From Lysobacter enzymogenes (GTDB taxonomy: Bacteria; Pseudomonadota; Gammaproteobacteria; Xanthomonadales; Xanthomonadaceae): 64,000 bases of DNA. Where the stretch lies: the NCBI RefSeq assembly GCF_017355525.1, contig NZ_CP067395.1, forward strand, positions 1,798,001 to 1,862,000. The letters run 5' to 3'. The notes beneath the pieces were generated by a model that saw only the letters and a program-made list of their open reading frames with translations, ran no database searches and was not told where the DNA came from. Shown here piece after piece: positions 16,918-25,016 of this stretch (its first letter is position 1; every line of letters begins with the position of its first letter). The translations under genes were made by a program, and so were the position numbers.

Positions 16918-17529
16918 ATGTTCGCTTTCGACGACGAACAGTTTCTCGACGGCTACCGCAAACGCTTCGGCCCGCTGCGCGACGATCTCGCCCAGGCGCT
17001 GCGTTTTCTGATCGGCCGGATCGAGCAGGACGCCAGCTTCAGCGCCAATCCGGTGCACCGCTACCAGATCGCGTATTGCCTGGCGACGTTCAAGTGGGAA
17101 ACCGCGCACACGCTGCGGCCGATCGACGAGTTCGGCAGCGACGAGCGCTTCGAAAAGCTGTACGGCCCCGACACCCGCATCGGCAAGGCGCTCGGCAACA
17201 CCAAGCGCGGCGACGGCGCGCGCTTCCACGGCCGCGGCTATGTGCAGCTGACCGGGCGCACCAACTACGACCGCGCCGGCAAGTTCCTCGGCGTGGACCT
17301 GCTCAACAAGCCCGACGACGCGAAGAAACCCGAGATCGCCTACGCCATCGCCATGCAGGGCATGAAGCAGGGCTGGTTCACCGGCAAGAAGCTCGACAAC
17401 TACTTCAAGCCGGGGCAGTTGCCGAACTACGAAGAAGCGCGGCGGATCATCAACGGCCAGGACAAGGCGCAGACCATCGCCGACATCGCCCGGCGCTTCG
17501 ACGAGTTGCTGGTCAACGCGCTGGAGTGA
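16918..17529 (+). CDS. GH19-like lysozyme/chitinase family protein
   Basis: A 203-residue enzyme resembling phage-type GH19/lysozyme-fold proteins. Key signatures are CLATFKWETAHTLRPIDEFG (probable catalytic Glu in WETAHT), FHGRGYVQLTGRTNYDRAG, and the C-terminal ARRIINGQDKAQTIADIARR helix. The family cleaves beta-1,4 glycosidic bonds in chitin or peptidoglycan. There is no signal peptide, as in endolysins or type VI effector-like muramidases. The ATG at 16918 is chosen for its ribosome site GGGAGGACAGG; the longer frame has no convincing site. Target polymer is not determinable from sequence. Confidence 0.85.
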   Translation: MFAFDDEQFLDGYRKRFGPLRDDLAQALRFLIGRIEQDASFSANPVHRYQIAYCLATFKWETAHTLRPIDEFGSDERFEKLYGPDTRIGKALGNTKRGDGARFHGRGYVQLTGRTNYDRAGKFLGVDLLNKPDDAKKPEIAYAIAMQGMKQGWFTGKKLDNYFKPGQLPNYEEARRIINGQDKAQTIADIARRFDELLVNALE

Positions 17530-17544
17530 GGCGCGCGCGTCGGC

Positions 17545-17991
17545 TCAGCCGGACGCGTCGCGCGGCAGCGCCATGTGGATCAGCGGAAACGGACGGCCCT
17601 GCCCGTCCAGCGGCGAGCGGCCGGTGTCGAGGAAGCCGTAGCGCCGGTAGAAGCCGTGCGCCTGCGGGTTGTGCTCGTTGACGTCGACCGTCAGCGCGCC
17701 GCGCAGGCCGCGCGCGTGGTCGAGCAGGCGCGTGCCGATGCCCTGGCCGCGGCGCGCGGGCTCCAGAAACAGCATTTCCACCTGCGCGTCGGCCAGGCCG
17801 ATGAAACCGGCCAGGCCTTCGGCGTCTTCGTAGATCCAGATGTCGACCGCATCGAAGTAAATGTCGCGCACTTGCGGGCGCAGCTCGGCGATGTCGGCTT
17901 CGCTGAGGAAGTCGTGGGTGGCGCGCACCGAGCGCTCCCACAGTTCGAGCAGCTGCGGATGGTCGGCGGCTTGGCGTTCGCGGATCGGCAT
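17545..17991 (-). CDS. yjaB: YjaB-like GNAT acetyltransferase
   Basis: A 148-residue GNAT N-acetyltransferase. It shares with E. coli YjaB the segments LLELWERSVRATHDFLSEAD, MLFLEPARRGQGIGTRLLDH (acetyl-CoA binding R/QxxGxG/A), TVDVNEHNPQAHGFYRRYGF and the DGQGRPFPLIHM ending. It acts on an unknown amine substrate in the cytoplasm. It is convergent with the GH19-like gene (15 bp gap) and lies downstream of sugE in the same direction, 90 bp apart. Confidence 0.88.
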   Translation of the reverse strand: MPIRERQAADHPQLLELWERSVRATHDFLSEADIAELRPQVRDIYFDAVDIWIYEDAEGLAGFIGLADAQVEMLFLEPARRGQGIGTRLLDHARGLRGALTVDVNEHNPQAHGFYRRYGFLDTGRSPLDGQGRPFPLIHMALPRDASG

Positions 17992-18081
17992 GGCGGTTTC
18001 TTCCCTGGAAACGAGCGCGGCGCCGCAGTGCGGCGCCGCGGGTAGCGATGATGCCGGCGCGCGGGCGAAGCCGCCAGCGGC

Positions 18082-18393
18082 TCAGGCCAGTTTGAGGCCG
18101 ACCAGTCCGGCGACGATCAGCACGATGCTGGCGATGCGCAGCGCAGTGGCCGGTTCGTTGAACAAGACCATGCCGAGGATGACGGTGCCGACCGCGCCGA
18201 TGCCGACCCAGATCGCGTAAGCCGTGCCGACCGGCAGCGACTTCATCGCCAGACCGAGCAGGCCGACGCTGATGACCATCGACACGACGGTGCCGACCGA
18301 CGGCCACAGGCGGGTGAAGCCTTCAGTGTATTTGAGGCCGATGGCCCAGCCGATTTCGAACAGGCCGGCGAAGACGAGAAGAACCCAAGGCAT
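18082..18393 (-). CDS. sugE: SugE/Gdx guanidinium exporter, SMR family
   Basis: A 103-residue inner-membrane protein with four helices, dimerising to form a proton-coupled exporter. The essential Glu lies in [20 protein letters not shown] at about residue 13, and the SugE/Gdx subtype motif [20 protein letters not shown] and [20 protein letters not shown] are present. Gdx proteins expel guanidinium rather than broad cationic drugs. That assignment is strengthened by a guanidine-II riboswitch in its leader. The ribosome site GGGAG lies seven nt before the start. Confidence 0.93.
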   Translation of the reverse strand: MPWVLLVFAGLFEIGWAIGLKYTEGFTRLWPSVGTVVSMVISVGLLGLAMKSLPVGTAYAIWVGIGAVGTVILGMVLFNEPATALRIASIVLIVAGLVGLKLA

Positions 18394-18414
18394 GATGCAG
18401 CTCCCATGATCGAT

Positions 18415-18487
18415 GGGGCCGTCCCCGCGTGTAACGCGCGCCGTCGAGAAGCGGATCGGGCTGCGCGGACCCGGGCCGTCCCGGGTC
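18415..18487 (-). ncRNA. Guanidine-II (mini-ykkC) riboswitch
   Basis: On the minus strand the leader has two hairpins, each closed by an ACGG tetraloop, the hallmark of mini-ykkC. Hairpin 1 (18468-18487) is an 8-bp stem GACCCGGG-ACGG-CCCGGGTC. Hairpin 2 (18415-18426) is GGGG-ACGG-CCCC. A linker of about 41 nt joins them. The second hairpin ends about ten nt before the GGGAG ribosome site of sugE. In known members the two ACGR loops each bind a guanidinium ion and kiss, freeing translation. Confidence 0.88.
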
Positions 18488-18498
18488 GGTCGCGGCGA

Positions 18499-18504
18499 AT
18501 TATA
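18499..18504 (-). promoter_or_regulatory. -10 element of sugE
   Basis: TATAAT on the minus strand, placed so that transcription would begin just before the first riboswitch hairpin. No good -35 element was found upstream. Confidence 0.55.
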
Positions 18505-18662
18505 TCGGCGCGGTCGGCGCTGGGGCCGTGGCGCGGGTCTCGGGGTCAGCCGGGGGTTACATAGGTCTTTGCGGCTTCACAGCAGCGTGGGATCGCTGTG
18601 TCGGAGCGGAACGCGTCGCGACTGAAGTCCCGACGCGTTGCGGCCAAACAGCCGCGCCCCGC

Positions 18663-19418
18663 TCAGCCGCGCTGACGCACCGCTTCGAACAAGGTCACGC
18701 CGGCCGCGACCGACACGTTCAGGCTTTCCACGCCGCCGGCCGCATCGCCGCCGGGCATCGGAATCTTGACCAGTTGGTCGCAGGTCTCGCGGGTCAGCCG
18801 GCGCAGGCCGTCGGCTTCGCCGCCGAGCGCCAGCGCGACGTTGCCGCGCAGGTCCAGCGCGTAAAGCGAGGTCTCGGCCTCGCCGGCCAGGCCGTAGATC
18901 CACACGCCGAGCTTCTGCAGGTCGCGCAGGGCGCGGGCCAGGTTGGTCACCGGGATCACCGGCACGCTGTCGGCGGCGCCGGCCGAGGTCTTGCGCACGG
19001 TGGCGTTGACCTGCACCGCCTTGTCCTTGGGGATGATGACCGCGGTCGCGCCGGCCGCGGCCGCGCTGCGCAGGCAGGCGCCGAGGTTGTGCGGGTCCTG
19101 CACGCCGTCGAGGATCAGCACCAGGGCGCGGCCTTCGGCGGCCTCGATCAGGCCTTCGAGTTCGTTCTCGCTCCAGGTCTTGGCCGCGGCGTAGCGCGCG
19201 ACCACGCCCTGGTGGCGCAAGTTGCCGACCACGCCTTCCAGCGCCTGGCTCGCGACCCGGCGCACGTCGATGTCGGCGCGGCGCGCGGCGGTCTCGATCT
19301 CGGTCAGGCGCGGGTTCTTGGCGCCGGCTTCGATCAGCACTTCGCGCACGTTGGCGGCGTCGTGCTCGATCGAGGCGGAGACGGCGTTGATGCCGGCGAT
19401 CCATTGTTTCTGGCTCAT
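18663..19418 (-). CDS. rlmB: 23S rRNA (guanosine-2251-2-prime-O)-methyltransferase RlmB
   Basis: SpoU/TrmD-fold (SPOUT) methyltransferase, 251 residues, methylating G2251 in the peptidyl-transferase P-loop. An N-terminal L30e-like substrate-binding domain (about 1-85, KQWIAGINAVSASIEH) precedes the SPOUT domain. The three SpoU motifs are DGVQDPHNLGACLRSA, LALGGEADGL and IPMPGGDAAGGVESLNVS. The start at 19418 is chosen because the frame further upstream runs into a REP element at 19499. It lies downstream of rnr in the same direction, separated by that repeat. Confidence 0.95.
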   Translation of the reverse strand: MSQKQWIAGINAVSASIEHDAANVREVLIEAGAKNPRLTEIETAARRADIDVRRVASQALEGVVGNLRHQGVVARYAAAKTWSENELEGLIEAAEGRALVLILDGVQDPHNLGACLRSAAAAGATAVIIPKDKAVQVNATVRKTSAGAADSVPVIPVTNLARALRDLQKLGVWIYGLAGEAETSLYALDLRGNVALALGGEADGLRRLTRETCDQLVKIPMPGGDAAGGVESLNVSVAAGVTLFEAVRQRG

Positions 19419-19498
19419 GGGTGGTCCGTGTGGGCTGGGTGGCCCGGTGAGGCGTGGGGCGGGAATTCTACGCCATGGGGCCGCCGAAGCCCCGACCG

Positions 19499-19669
19499 CC
19501 CCTGTAGGAGCGGCGCGAGCCGCGACCAACCGAAGCGATCGATACCACAACTCCCGCCGGAGCCCGAGCAAGCGGGCTACGGCAGCAGTCCGCCGATTGT
19601 CTGGGCTTCGGCTACTGCACTGACGTCAATCTTTTCGGTTGGTCGCGGCTCGCGCCGCTCCTACAGGGG
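19499..19669. repeat. REP-like inverted pair, family 1, copy C
   Basis: Outer arms CCCCTGTAGGAGCGGCGCGA and complement, here with a longer centre of about 120 bp. The inner arms differ from copies A, B and D (CGACCAACCGAAG / CTTTTCGGTTGGTCG). It lies between rnr and rlmB. Confidence 0.88.
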
Positions 19670-19684
19670 GCTACCGGGGCCGCG

Positions 19685-22180
19685 TCAGTACTTTTGTTTG
19701 GTCCGCTTGGCCGGTTGGCCGCGCGGCGGCAGCGGCTTGGCGCCGCGCTCCTCGTCGACCAGCTTGAAGTCGATCTTGCGGTCCTCGACGCTGGCCTTGA
19801 GCACGACGATGCGCACCTTGTCGCCGAGCCGGTATTCGCGGCCGGTGCGTTCGCCCGACAAGGTCTTGCGGATCGGGTCGAAGTGGTAATAGTCGTGCGG
19901 CAGCTGGGTCACGTGGACCAGTCCGTTGACCTTGGAACCGTCGAGTTCGATGAACAGGCCGAAGCTGGTGACGCCGCTGATGACGCCGTCGAACTGGCCG
20001 CCGACGTGCTGTTCCATCCATGCCGCACGGTAGCGCTCGTCGACCTCGCGCTCGGCCTCGTCGGCGCGGCGCTCGCGTTCGGAGCATTGCAGCGCCAGCG
20101 CCGCCATCTGCCTCGGCGAGTACAGGTACGCCGACGGTTTGGCGCCGCTGAGCGCGTGCTTGATCGCGCGGTGCACCAGCAGGTCGGGATAGCGCCGGAT
20201 CGGCGAAGTGAAGTGGGCGTAGGCGTGCAGCGCCAGGCCGAAGTGGCCGGTGTTCTCCGGCGAATACACCGCCAGGCTCTGGCTGCGCAGCAGCACCGAT
20301 TCCAGCAAAGCCGCGTCGGGCCGGTCGCGGATCTTCTTCAGCAGGTGGGTGAAGTCGCGCGGCTCGACCTGGTTCCAGGCCGGCATGCGCAGCTTGAATT
20401 CCTTGAGGAACTCCTGCAGGTCGGCGTACTTCTGCTCCGGCGGCCGCTCGTGGTCGCGGTACGGCGCCGGAACCTGCTGCTCCATGAGGTACTTCGCGGC
20501 CTCGACGTTCGCCGCGATCATGCATTCCTCGATCAGCTTGTGCGCGTCGTTGCGCTGGAGCATGCCGGCCTGCACGACCTCGCCGTCCTTGCCGATGACG
20601 AAACGCACCTCGCTGGATTCGAACTCGATCGCGCCGCGCTGCTGGCGCGCCTTGACCAGCACCTGGAACAGCTGGTGCAGGCGCTGGATGTTCGGCAGCA
20701 GCGAACCGATCTGCGCCAGCGCTTCGGCCTTGGCTTCTTCGGGCACGTCGCCGACCGCGTTCCAGACCGTGGTGTAGGTCAGGCGCGCATGCGAATTCAT
20801 CACCGCTTCGTAGAACTTCGAACCGGTCACCTCGCCGTGGTGATCGATCTGCATGTCGCAGACGAAACACAGGCGGTCGACCTTCGGGTTCAGCGAACAA
20901 ATGCCGTTGGACAGCGTCTCCGGCAGCATCGGCACGACGAAGCCGGGGAAGTAGACCGAGGTCGCGCGCTTCTGCGCTTCGTCGTCCAGCGGCGTGCCGG
21001 GACGGACGTAATGCGAGACGTCGGCGATCGCGACGACGAGGCGGAAGCCTTTGCGGTTGCTCTCGCAATAGACCGCGTCGTCGAAGTCCTTGGCGTCTTC
21101 GCCGTCGATGGTCACCAGCGGCATCGCGCGCAGGTCGACGCGCTGCGCGGCGACCGCTGCGGGCACCGTCAGCGGCACCGCCGAGGCTTCGTCGAGCACC
21201 TCTTGCGGGAACACATCGGGAATTTCGTGGCCGTGGATCGCGGCCTGCACCGCCAGCGACGCGGTGAGCTTTTCGCCGAGCACCGCCAGCACCCGGCCGA
21301 TCGGCGGGCGGTGGTGGTCCGGCGCCTGCACCAGCTCGCAGACCACCAACTGGCCGTTCTGCGCGTCCATGCGCGCGTCCGGCGGAATCTGCACGTTGCG
21401 CTGGATGCGGCGGTCGTCGGGCACCACGTAGCTGATGCCCTGCTCGAGGGTGAAGCGGCCGATCAAACGGTTGAGCCGGCGTTCGAGCACTTCCACGATC
21501 GCGCCTTCGCGGCGGCCGCGGCGGTCGACGCCGGTGACGCTGGCGAGCACGCGGTCGCCGTGCATGGCCTTGCGCATTTCGAACGGCGGCAGGAACAGGT
21601 CGTCGCCGCCGCCGGATTCCGGGCGCAGGAAGCCGAAGCCGTCGGGATTGGCGATGACCACGCCCGGGATCAGGTCCATCTGCGCGGCCGGGGCGAATTC
21701 GCCCTTGCGGTTCAGCAGCAGTTGGCCGTCGCGCAGCATCGCCGCCAGGCGCTTGCCGAGCGCGTCGGCGCGGTCGGGGTCGGTCAGTTCCAGGCGATGG
21801 CCGAGTTCCTCGGCGCGCATCGGGCCGTCGGCGCCGCTGAGGGTCTGCAGGATCAGCTCGCGGCTGGCGATGGGCTGGGCGTAGCGGGCGGCTTCGCGCT
21901 CGGCGTGCGGGTCCTGGTAGGCCGCCGCAACCGCCGCTGCGGCGGCCGCGGACGGCTTGCCGGGGGCGCCGGGCGATCCGGAGCGGGGAGCAGCGCCGGC
22001 CGGCGCGGGCTTGGCCTTGCCGCGCGGGCCCTTGGCCGGGCCGTGCTGGAGGTTGTCGGGCAGCCAGGCCGGGCGCGGCGCCGGGGCCTTGCGGCCGCCT
22101 TTCTTGCCGGCCGGGGCGGCGGTGGAGGCGGAGGAGCCGGTGTTTCCGGTCTTGTTGTTCTTAGTCGTTTTTTTGGTCAT
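19685..22180 (-). CDS. rnr: Ribonuclease R
   Basis: An 831-residue 3-to-5-prime exoribonuclease degrading structured RNA. Order of domains: a Lys/Ala/Pro-rich N-terminal extension of about 80 residues, winged helix (SRELILQTLSGADGPMRAEE), two cold-shock domains (LIPGVVIANPDGFGFLRPE), RNB catalytic domain with DGEDAKDFDDAV, and a C-terminal S1 domain (GVISGVTSFGLFIELDGSKV) followed by a short basic tail. RNB signature HFTSPIRRYPDLLVHRAIKH is intact. The start MTKKTTKNNKTGN at 22180 avoids an upstream in-frame stretch without coding character. Its neighbour rlmB also acts on rRNA. Confidence 0.97.
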   Translation of the reverse strand: MTKKTTKNNKTGNTGSSASTAAPAGKKGGRKAPAPRPAWLPDNLQHGPAKGPRGKAKPAPAGAAPRSGSPGAPGKPSAAAAAAVAAAYQDPHAEREAARYAQPIASRELILQTLSGADGPMRAEELGHRLELTDPDRADALGKRLAAMLRDGQLLLNRKGEFAPAAQMDLIPGVVIANPDGFGFLRPESGGGDDLFLPPFEMRKAMHGDRVLASVTGVDRRGRREGAIVEVLERRLNRLIGRFTLEQGISYVVPDDRRIQRNVQIPPDARMDAQNGQLVVCELVQAPDHHRPPIGRVLAVLGEKLTASLAVQAAIHGHEIPDVFPQEVLDEASAVPLTVPAAVAAQRVDLRAMPLVTIDGEDAKDFDDAVYCESNRKGFRLVVAIADVSHYVRPGTPLDDEAQKRATSVYFPGFVVPMLPETLSNGICSLNPKVDRLCFVCDMQIDHHGEVTGSKFYEAVMNSHARLTYTTVWNAVGDVPEEAKAEALAQIGSLLPNIQRLHQLFQVLVKARQQRGAIEFESSEVRFVIGKDGEVVQAGMLQRNDAHKLIEECMIAANVEAAKYLMEQQVPAPYRDHERPPEQKYADLQEFLKEFKLRMPAWNQVEPRDFTHLLKKIRDRPDAALLESVLLRSQSLAVYSPENTGHFGLALHAYAHFTSPIRRYPDLLVHRAIKHALSGAKPSAYLYSPRQMAALALQCSERERRADEAEREVDERYRAAWMEQHVGGQFDGVISGVTSFGLFIELDGSKVNGLVHVTQLPHDYYHFDPIRKTLSGERTGREYRLGDKVRIVVLKASVEDRKIDFKLVDEERGAKPLPPRGQPAKRTKQKY

Positions 22181-22642
22181 GACCGTTATGGTCTCACATC
22201 GCCATGAAAGCGGCGTCTGGACGGCACGGCGCGGCCGCTCGCGGTGCGCAGGGGCGCTGGCCGCCGCTCGCGGCGCGCATGCGGCAACCGCCGCCGGCGC
22301 GATCGGCATCCACCGAACCGGCCGCGCCGACCCGCGCGACGCAAGCCCGCATCGCGCGAACGCACTCTCGCGATGCGCGGCCGCGAACTGCGACGCGGCG
22401 CATCCGCGCGCGCCGATCGGCGCTTCGCGCGCATCGCGTACCGATCCGCGCATTTGTGATCGCATCCGCGCTTGCCCGCGACGGTTTCGCATGCAACGGC
22501 TTGTACTTGCGGCTCTTCCGAGAAGCCCGCCCGACCGCACAAAACGCCCGCCGTGCGCGGCTTAGGTTGCAGTCGTCCGCATCGACGCGGGCGCCGCGGC
22601 GCGATGCCGCCTCCCATTGCCACTCCGACAAGGAAACGCACG
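22181..22642. other. 462-bp divergent intergenic region, rnr / protease
   Basis: Very GC-rich with many CGCG runs. No tRNA fold, hairpin terminator or credible small gene was seen. It must contain the promoters of rnr (minus) and the secreted protease (plus), but no clear -10/-35 pair could be assigned. Confidence 0.6.
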
Positions 22643-24019
22643 ATGATCCGCAAGAATGCGCTGTGCCTGGCGCTCGTCGCCGGGCTGTCCGCTGTTTGCT
22701 CTGTTGCTTCCGCCAAATCGCCGGTCGCCGAAATGGATTCGGCGCCGGTCGTCGGCGCGCCCTCGGCCGGCGCCATGGGCGCTGCCGAATTCGCGTCCAG
22801 CGCCAAGGCCAGCGTGCCGCGCGTGGTCAGCCTGGGCCAGCCGACCAGCCTGGACGCGTCCGCGCTGAAAGACCGCCGCGTCGCCCAGGACAAGCACGGC
22901 CAGCCGCTGGAAATTGGCTTCGCCCGCAACATCGCGCGCAGCGCGGTGGACCTGAACACCCTGGCATGGCAGCCGCTCGCCGACGGCGGCCGCGCCGCGC
23001 GCTTCGAAGTGTCCTCGTCCGGCGCGGTCGCGCTGCGCGCGGGCCTGTCGCTGCGCGGCGCCGGCGCCAAGTCGGCGACGCTGCACTTCGCCGGCAGCGA
23101 CGGCCGCGTGTTCGCCCAGAGCGGCGCCGACTTCGCCGGCAACGAACTGGGCTGGTCGCCGGTGGTCGAAGGCGACACCCTGACCGTCGAACTGGTGCTG
23201 CCCAAGGGCGTCAGCGCCAAGTCGCTGTCGCTGAAGCTGCCGCAGCTTTCGCACCTGGACATCAGCCCGGCCGCGAGCGAGCGCCAGATCCAGGCCAAGA
23301 TCGGCGAGAGCGATTCGTGCGAGCGCGACATCGTCTGCCGCACCAGCCCGCCGTCGGGCTTCGTCTCCATCGCCAAGTCGGTGGCGCGCATGACCTTCAC
23401 GACCTCCGGCGGCACCTACCTGTGCACCGGCACCCTGCTCAACAACAACTTCTCGCCGAAGAAGCGGTTGTTCTGGACCGCCGCGCACTGCATCAGCACC
23501 CAGACCGTCGCCAACACCCTGCAGACCTACTGGTTCTACGACGCCACCACCTGCAACGGCAGCGTCGTCAATCCGGCCTACACCACGCTGAGCGGCGGCG
23601 CGTTCCTGCGCCACGCCAACACCACCCGCGACACTTCGCTGCTGGAACTCAAGACCGCGCCGCCGGCGGGCGCCGTGTACGCCGGCTGGTCGAGCGCGGC
23701 GATCGCCGCGACCGGCACCGCCATCGAAGGCATCCACCATCCGGCCGGCGACGTGAAGAAGTACTCGCTGGGTTCGGTGACCGGCCTGTCGACCTCGATC
23801 GACGGCAAGTCGCCGCTGTACCGCGTGGTCTGGAACACCGGCGTGACCGAAGGCGGCTCCTCGGGCTCGGGCCTGTTCACCGTGACCAGCAGCGGCGGCT
23901 ACCAGCTGCGCGGCGGCCTGTACGGCGGGCTGTCGTACTGCAGCGCGCCGCGCGATCCGGATTACTACTCGCGCTTCGCCGATATCTATTCGAGCGTGTC
24001 GCAGTATTTCAATCCGTAA
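22643..24019 (+). CDS. Secreted trypsin-fold serine protease, lysyl endopeptidase-like
   Basis: A 458-residue preproprotease. A signal peptide (ends SVASA, residue 24) is followed by a propeptide of about 205 residues and a mature S1 domain starting near ESDSCERDIVCRTSP, like the start of Achromobacter/Lysobacter lysyl endopeptidase. The catalytic triad is visible: FWTAAHCI (His), NTTRDTSLLELK (Asp) and VTEGGSSGSGLF (Ser). Further shared segments are IHHPAGDVKKYS and GLYGGLSYCSAP. There is no C-terminal PKD or P-domain extension. The ribosome site AAGGAAA stands 7 nt upstream. Exported proteases of this type contribute to Lysobacter predation; Lys specificity is inferred. Confidence 0.92.
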   Translation: MIRKNALCLALVAGLSAVCSVASAKSPVAEMDSAPVVGAPSAGAMGAAEFASSAKASVPRVVSLGQPTSLDASALKDRRVAQDKHGQPLEIGFARNIARSAVDLNTLAWQPLADGGRAARFEVSSSGAVALRAGLSLRGAGAKSATLHFAGSDGRVFAQSGADFAGNELGWSPVVEGDTLTVELVLPKGVSAKSLSLKLPQLSHLDISPAASERQIQAKIGESDSCERDIVCRTSPPSGFVSIAKSVARMTFTTSGGTYLCTGTLLNNNFSPKKRLFWTAAHCISTQTVANTLQTYWFYDATTCNGSVVNPAYTTLSGGAFLRHANTTRDTSLLELKTAPPAGAVYAGWSSAAIAATGTAIEGIHHPAGDVKKYSLGSVTGLSTSIDGKSPLYRVVWNTGVTEGGSSGSGLFTVTSSGGYQLRGGLYGGLSYCSAPRDPDYYSRFADIYSSVSQYFNP

Positions 24020-24034
24020 GCGTTTGGTTTTCGC

Positions 24035-24078
24035 AAACGCCGGCTGTCGCCTTGTGCGATGGCCGGCGTTTTGCTTTT
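24035..24078 (+). terminator. Intrinsic terminator of the protease gene
   Basis: Stem AAACGCCGGC with GCCGGCGTTT across a 17-nt loop, followed by TTGCTTTTGC. It begins 15 bp after the stop codon. Confidence 0.8.
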
Positions 24079-24123
24079 GCGCGACGGTGTGGATCGTGAG
24101 CGCGGCATCGGGGTGACGGCGCG

Positions 24124-24168
24124 AACGGGAGAGGACGCAGTCGCGACTCGCGTCGCTCCTGCAGGGGC
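24124..24168. repeat. Single degenerate half of the family 1 REP element
   Basis: CAGTCGCGACTCGCGTCGCT followed by CCTGCAGGGG matches one arm of the family 1 element with several changes and has no mirrored partner nearby. Confidence 0.6.
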
Positions 24169-24258
24169 CAGGGACCGTTCGTCGCAAACCCTTTATCGCG
24201 TTATTGCAGGTTAGGTGGATTTGGCCTAGCCTGCCCTCGGCAATCCGAAGGGCTACGC

Positions 24259-24876
24259 ATGCGGCTGGAACACCACGAATTCCGCGATATGGACCTGGTC
24301 GGCGGCGATCCCGCGCTGGACCTGGTCAATACCGTGACCGCGCGCGACACCCAGCCGCGCGACTGGCTCGACGACTACCCCGCCCTGCTGCGCTGGGCGC
24401 GCAAGGCATCGCTGTTGGCCGACCAAGACGCCGAAGCGCTCGCGGCTCAGGCGCAGGCCGCGCCGGTCAAGGCCGCCGCGGCGTTGGCTCGCTGCAAGCA
24501 ATTGCGCGAGGCCTTGTGCGCGGCGCTGTATGCGCTGGCCGCCGGCGCGGAGCCGGCGGACGCCGAGCTGGAGACGCTGGATCAGGCGCGTCTGGCCGCG
24601 TCGCGCGCGGCGCGGCTGGTGTCGCGCGGCGGACGCCTGCAAACGCAGTGGTCGGTCGAAGGCTCCGGGCTGGACCTGGTCGCGCACACGGTCACCGCCT
24701 ACGCCATCGAGTTGCTCAGGGACGCGCGCCTCGACCGGCTGCGCGTGTGCGACGGCCGCGATTGCGGCTGGGTGTTCGTCGATACGTCCAAGAGCGGCCG
24801 GCGGCGCTGGTGCGACATGGCGACCTGCGGCAACGTCGCCAAGGCCAAGCGCTTCAGCGCGCGCCACAAGCATTGA
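24259..24876 (+). CDS. ABATE/CGNR zinc-finger transcription regulator
   Basis: A 205-residue protein with an N-terminal ABATE domain (GGDPALDLVNTVTARDTQPR, residues 14-33) and a C-terminal CGNR zinc finger: cysteines in RVCDGRDCGWVF and WCDMATCGNVAKAKRF, giving CX4C...CX4C. Such proteins are putative stress or regulatory DNA-binding proteins common in actinobacteria and proteobacteria. It is monocistronic, with a 141-bp gap before the next gene. No target site was identified. Confidence 0.9.
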   Translation: MRLEHHEFRDMDLVGGDPALDLVNTVTARDTQPRDWLDDYPALLRWARKASLLADQDAEALAAQAQAAPVKAAAALARCKQLREALCAALYALAAGAEPADAELETLDQARLAASRAARLVSRGGRLQTQWSVEGSGLDLVAHTVTAYAIELLRDARLDRLRVCDGRDCGWVFVDTSKSGRRRWCDMATCGNVAKAKRFSARHKH

Positions 24877-25016
24877 ACCGTCGCGGCGCGCGCGCCGCGA
24901 CTCGCCGCTTCGACCAGCCGCCACTCGACCAGCCGCGGCTTCGACCCGCCGCAGCTTCGAACGCCCACCGCCGCGAACGACCGCTGCTGCGACCGCCACC
25001 GTTGCCGGAGACGCCG

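Noticed and set aside
18394..18500. Guanidine-I (ykkC) riboswitch instead of guanidine-II
   Set aside because: The leader has an ACACG stretch recalling ykkC, but the ykkC core segments are missing while both ACGG-loop hairpins of mini-ykkC are present.
18540..18565. ECF-like TGTAACC upstream of sugE
   Set aside because: A matching downstream element at the right spacing is missing and a TATAAT closer to the gene explains transcription better.
19419..19571. N-terminal extension of rlmB
   Set aside because: The open frame continues upstream only because it runs through an REP arm; the residues have no similarity to RlmB and no ribosome site.
19694..22207. 837-codon plus-strand frame opposite rnr
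   Set aside because: Antisense shadow: its composition (Val/Arg/Gln/His-rich) is typical of the complement of a GC-rich gene, and rnr has all catalytic motifs on the other strand.
22181..22642. Possible tRNA gene between rnr and the protease
   Set aside because: No acceptor stem with T-loop GGTTCRA-type sequence was found on either strand.
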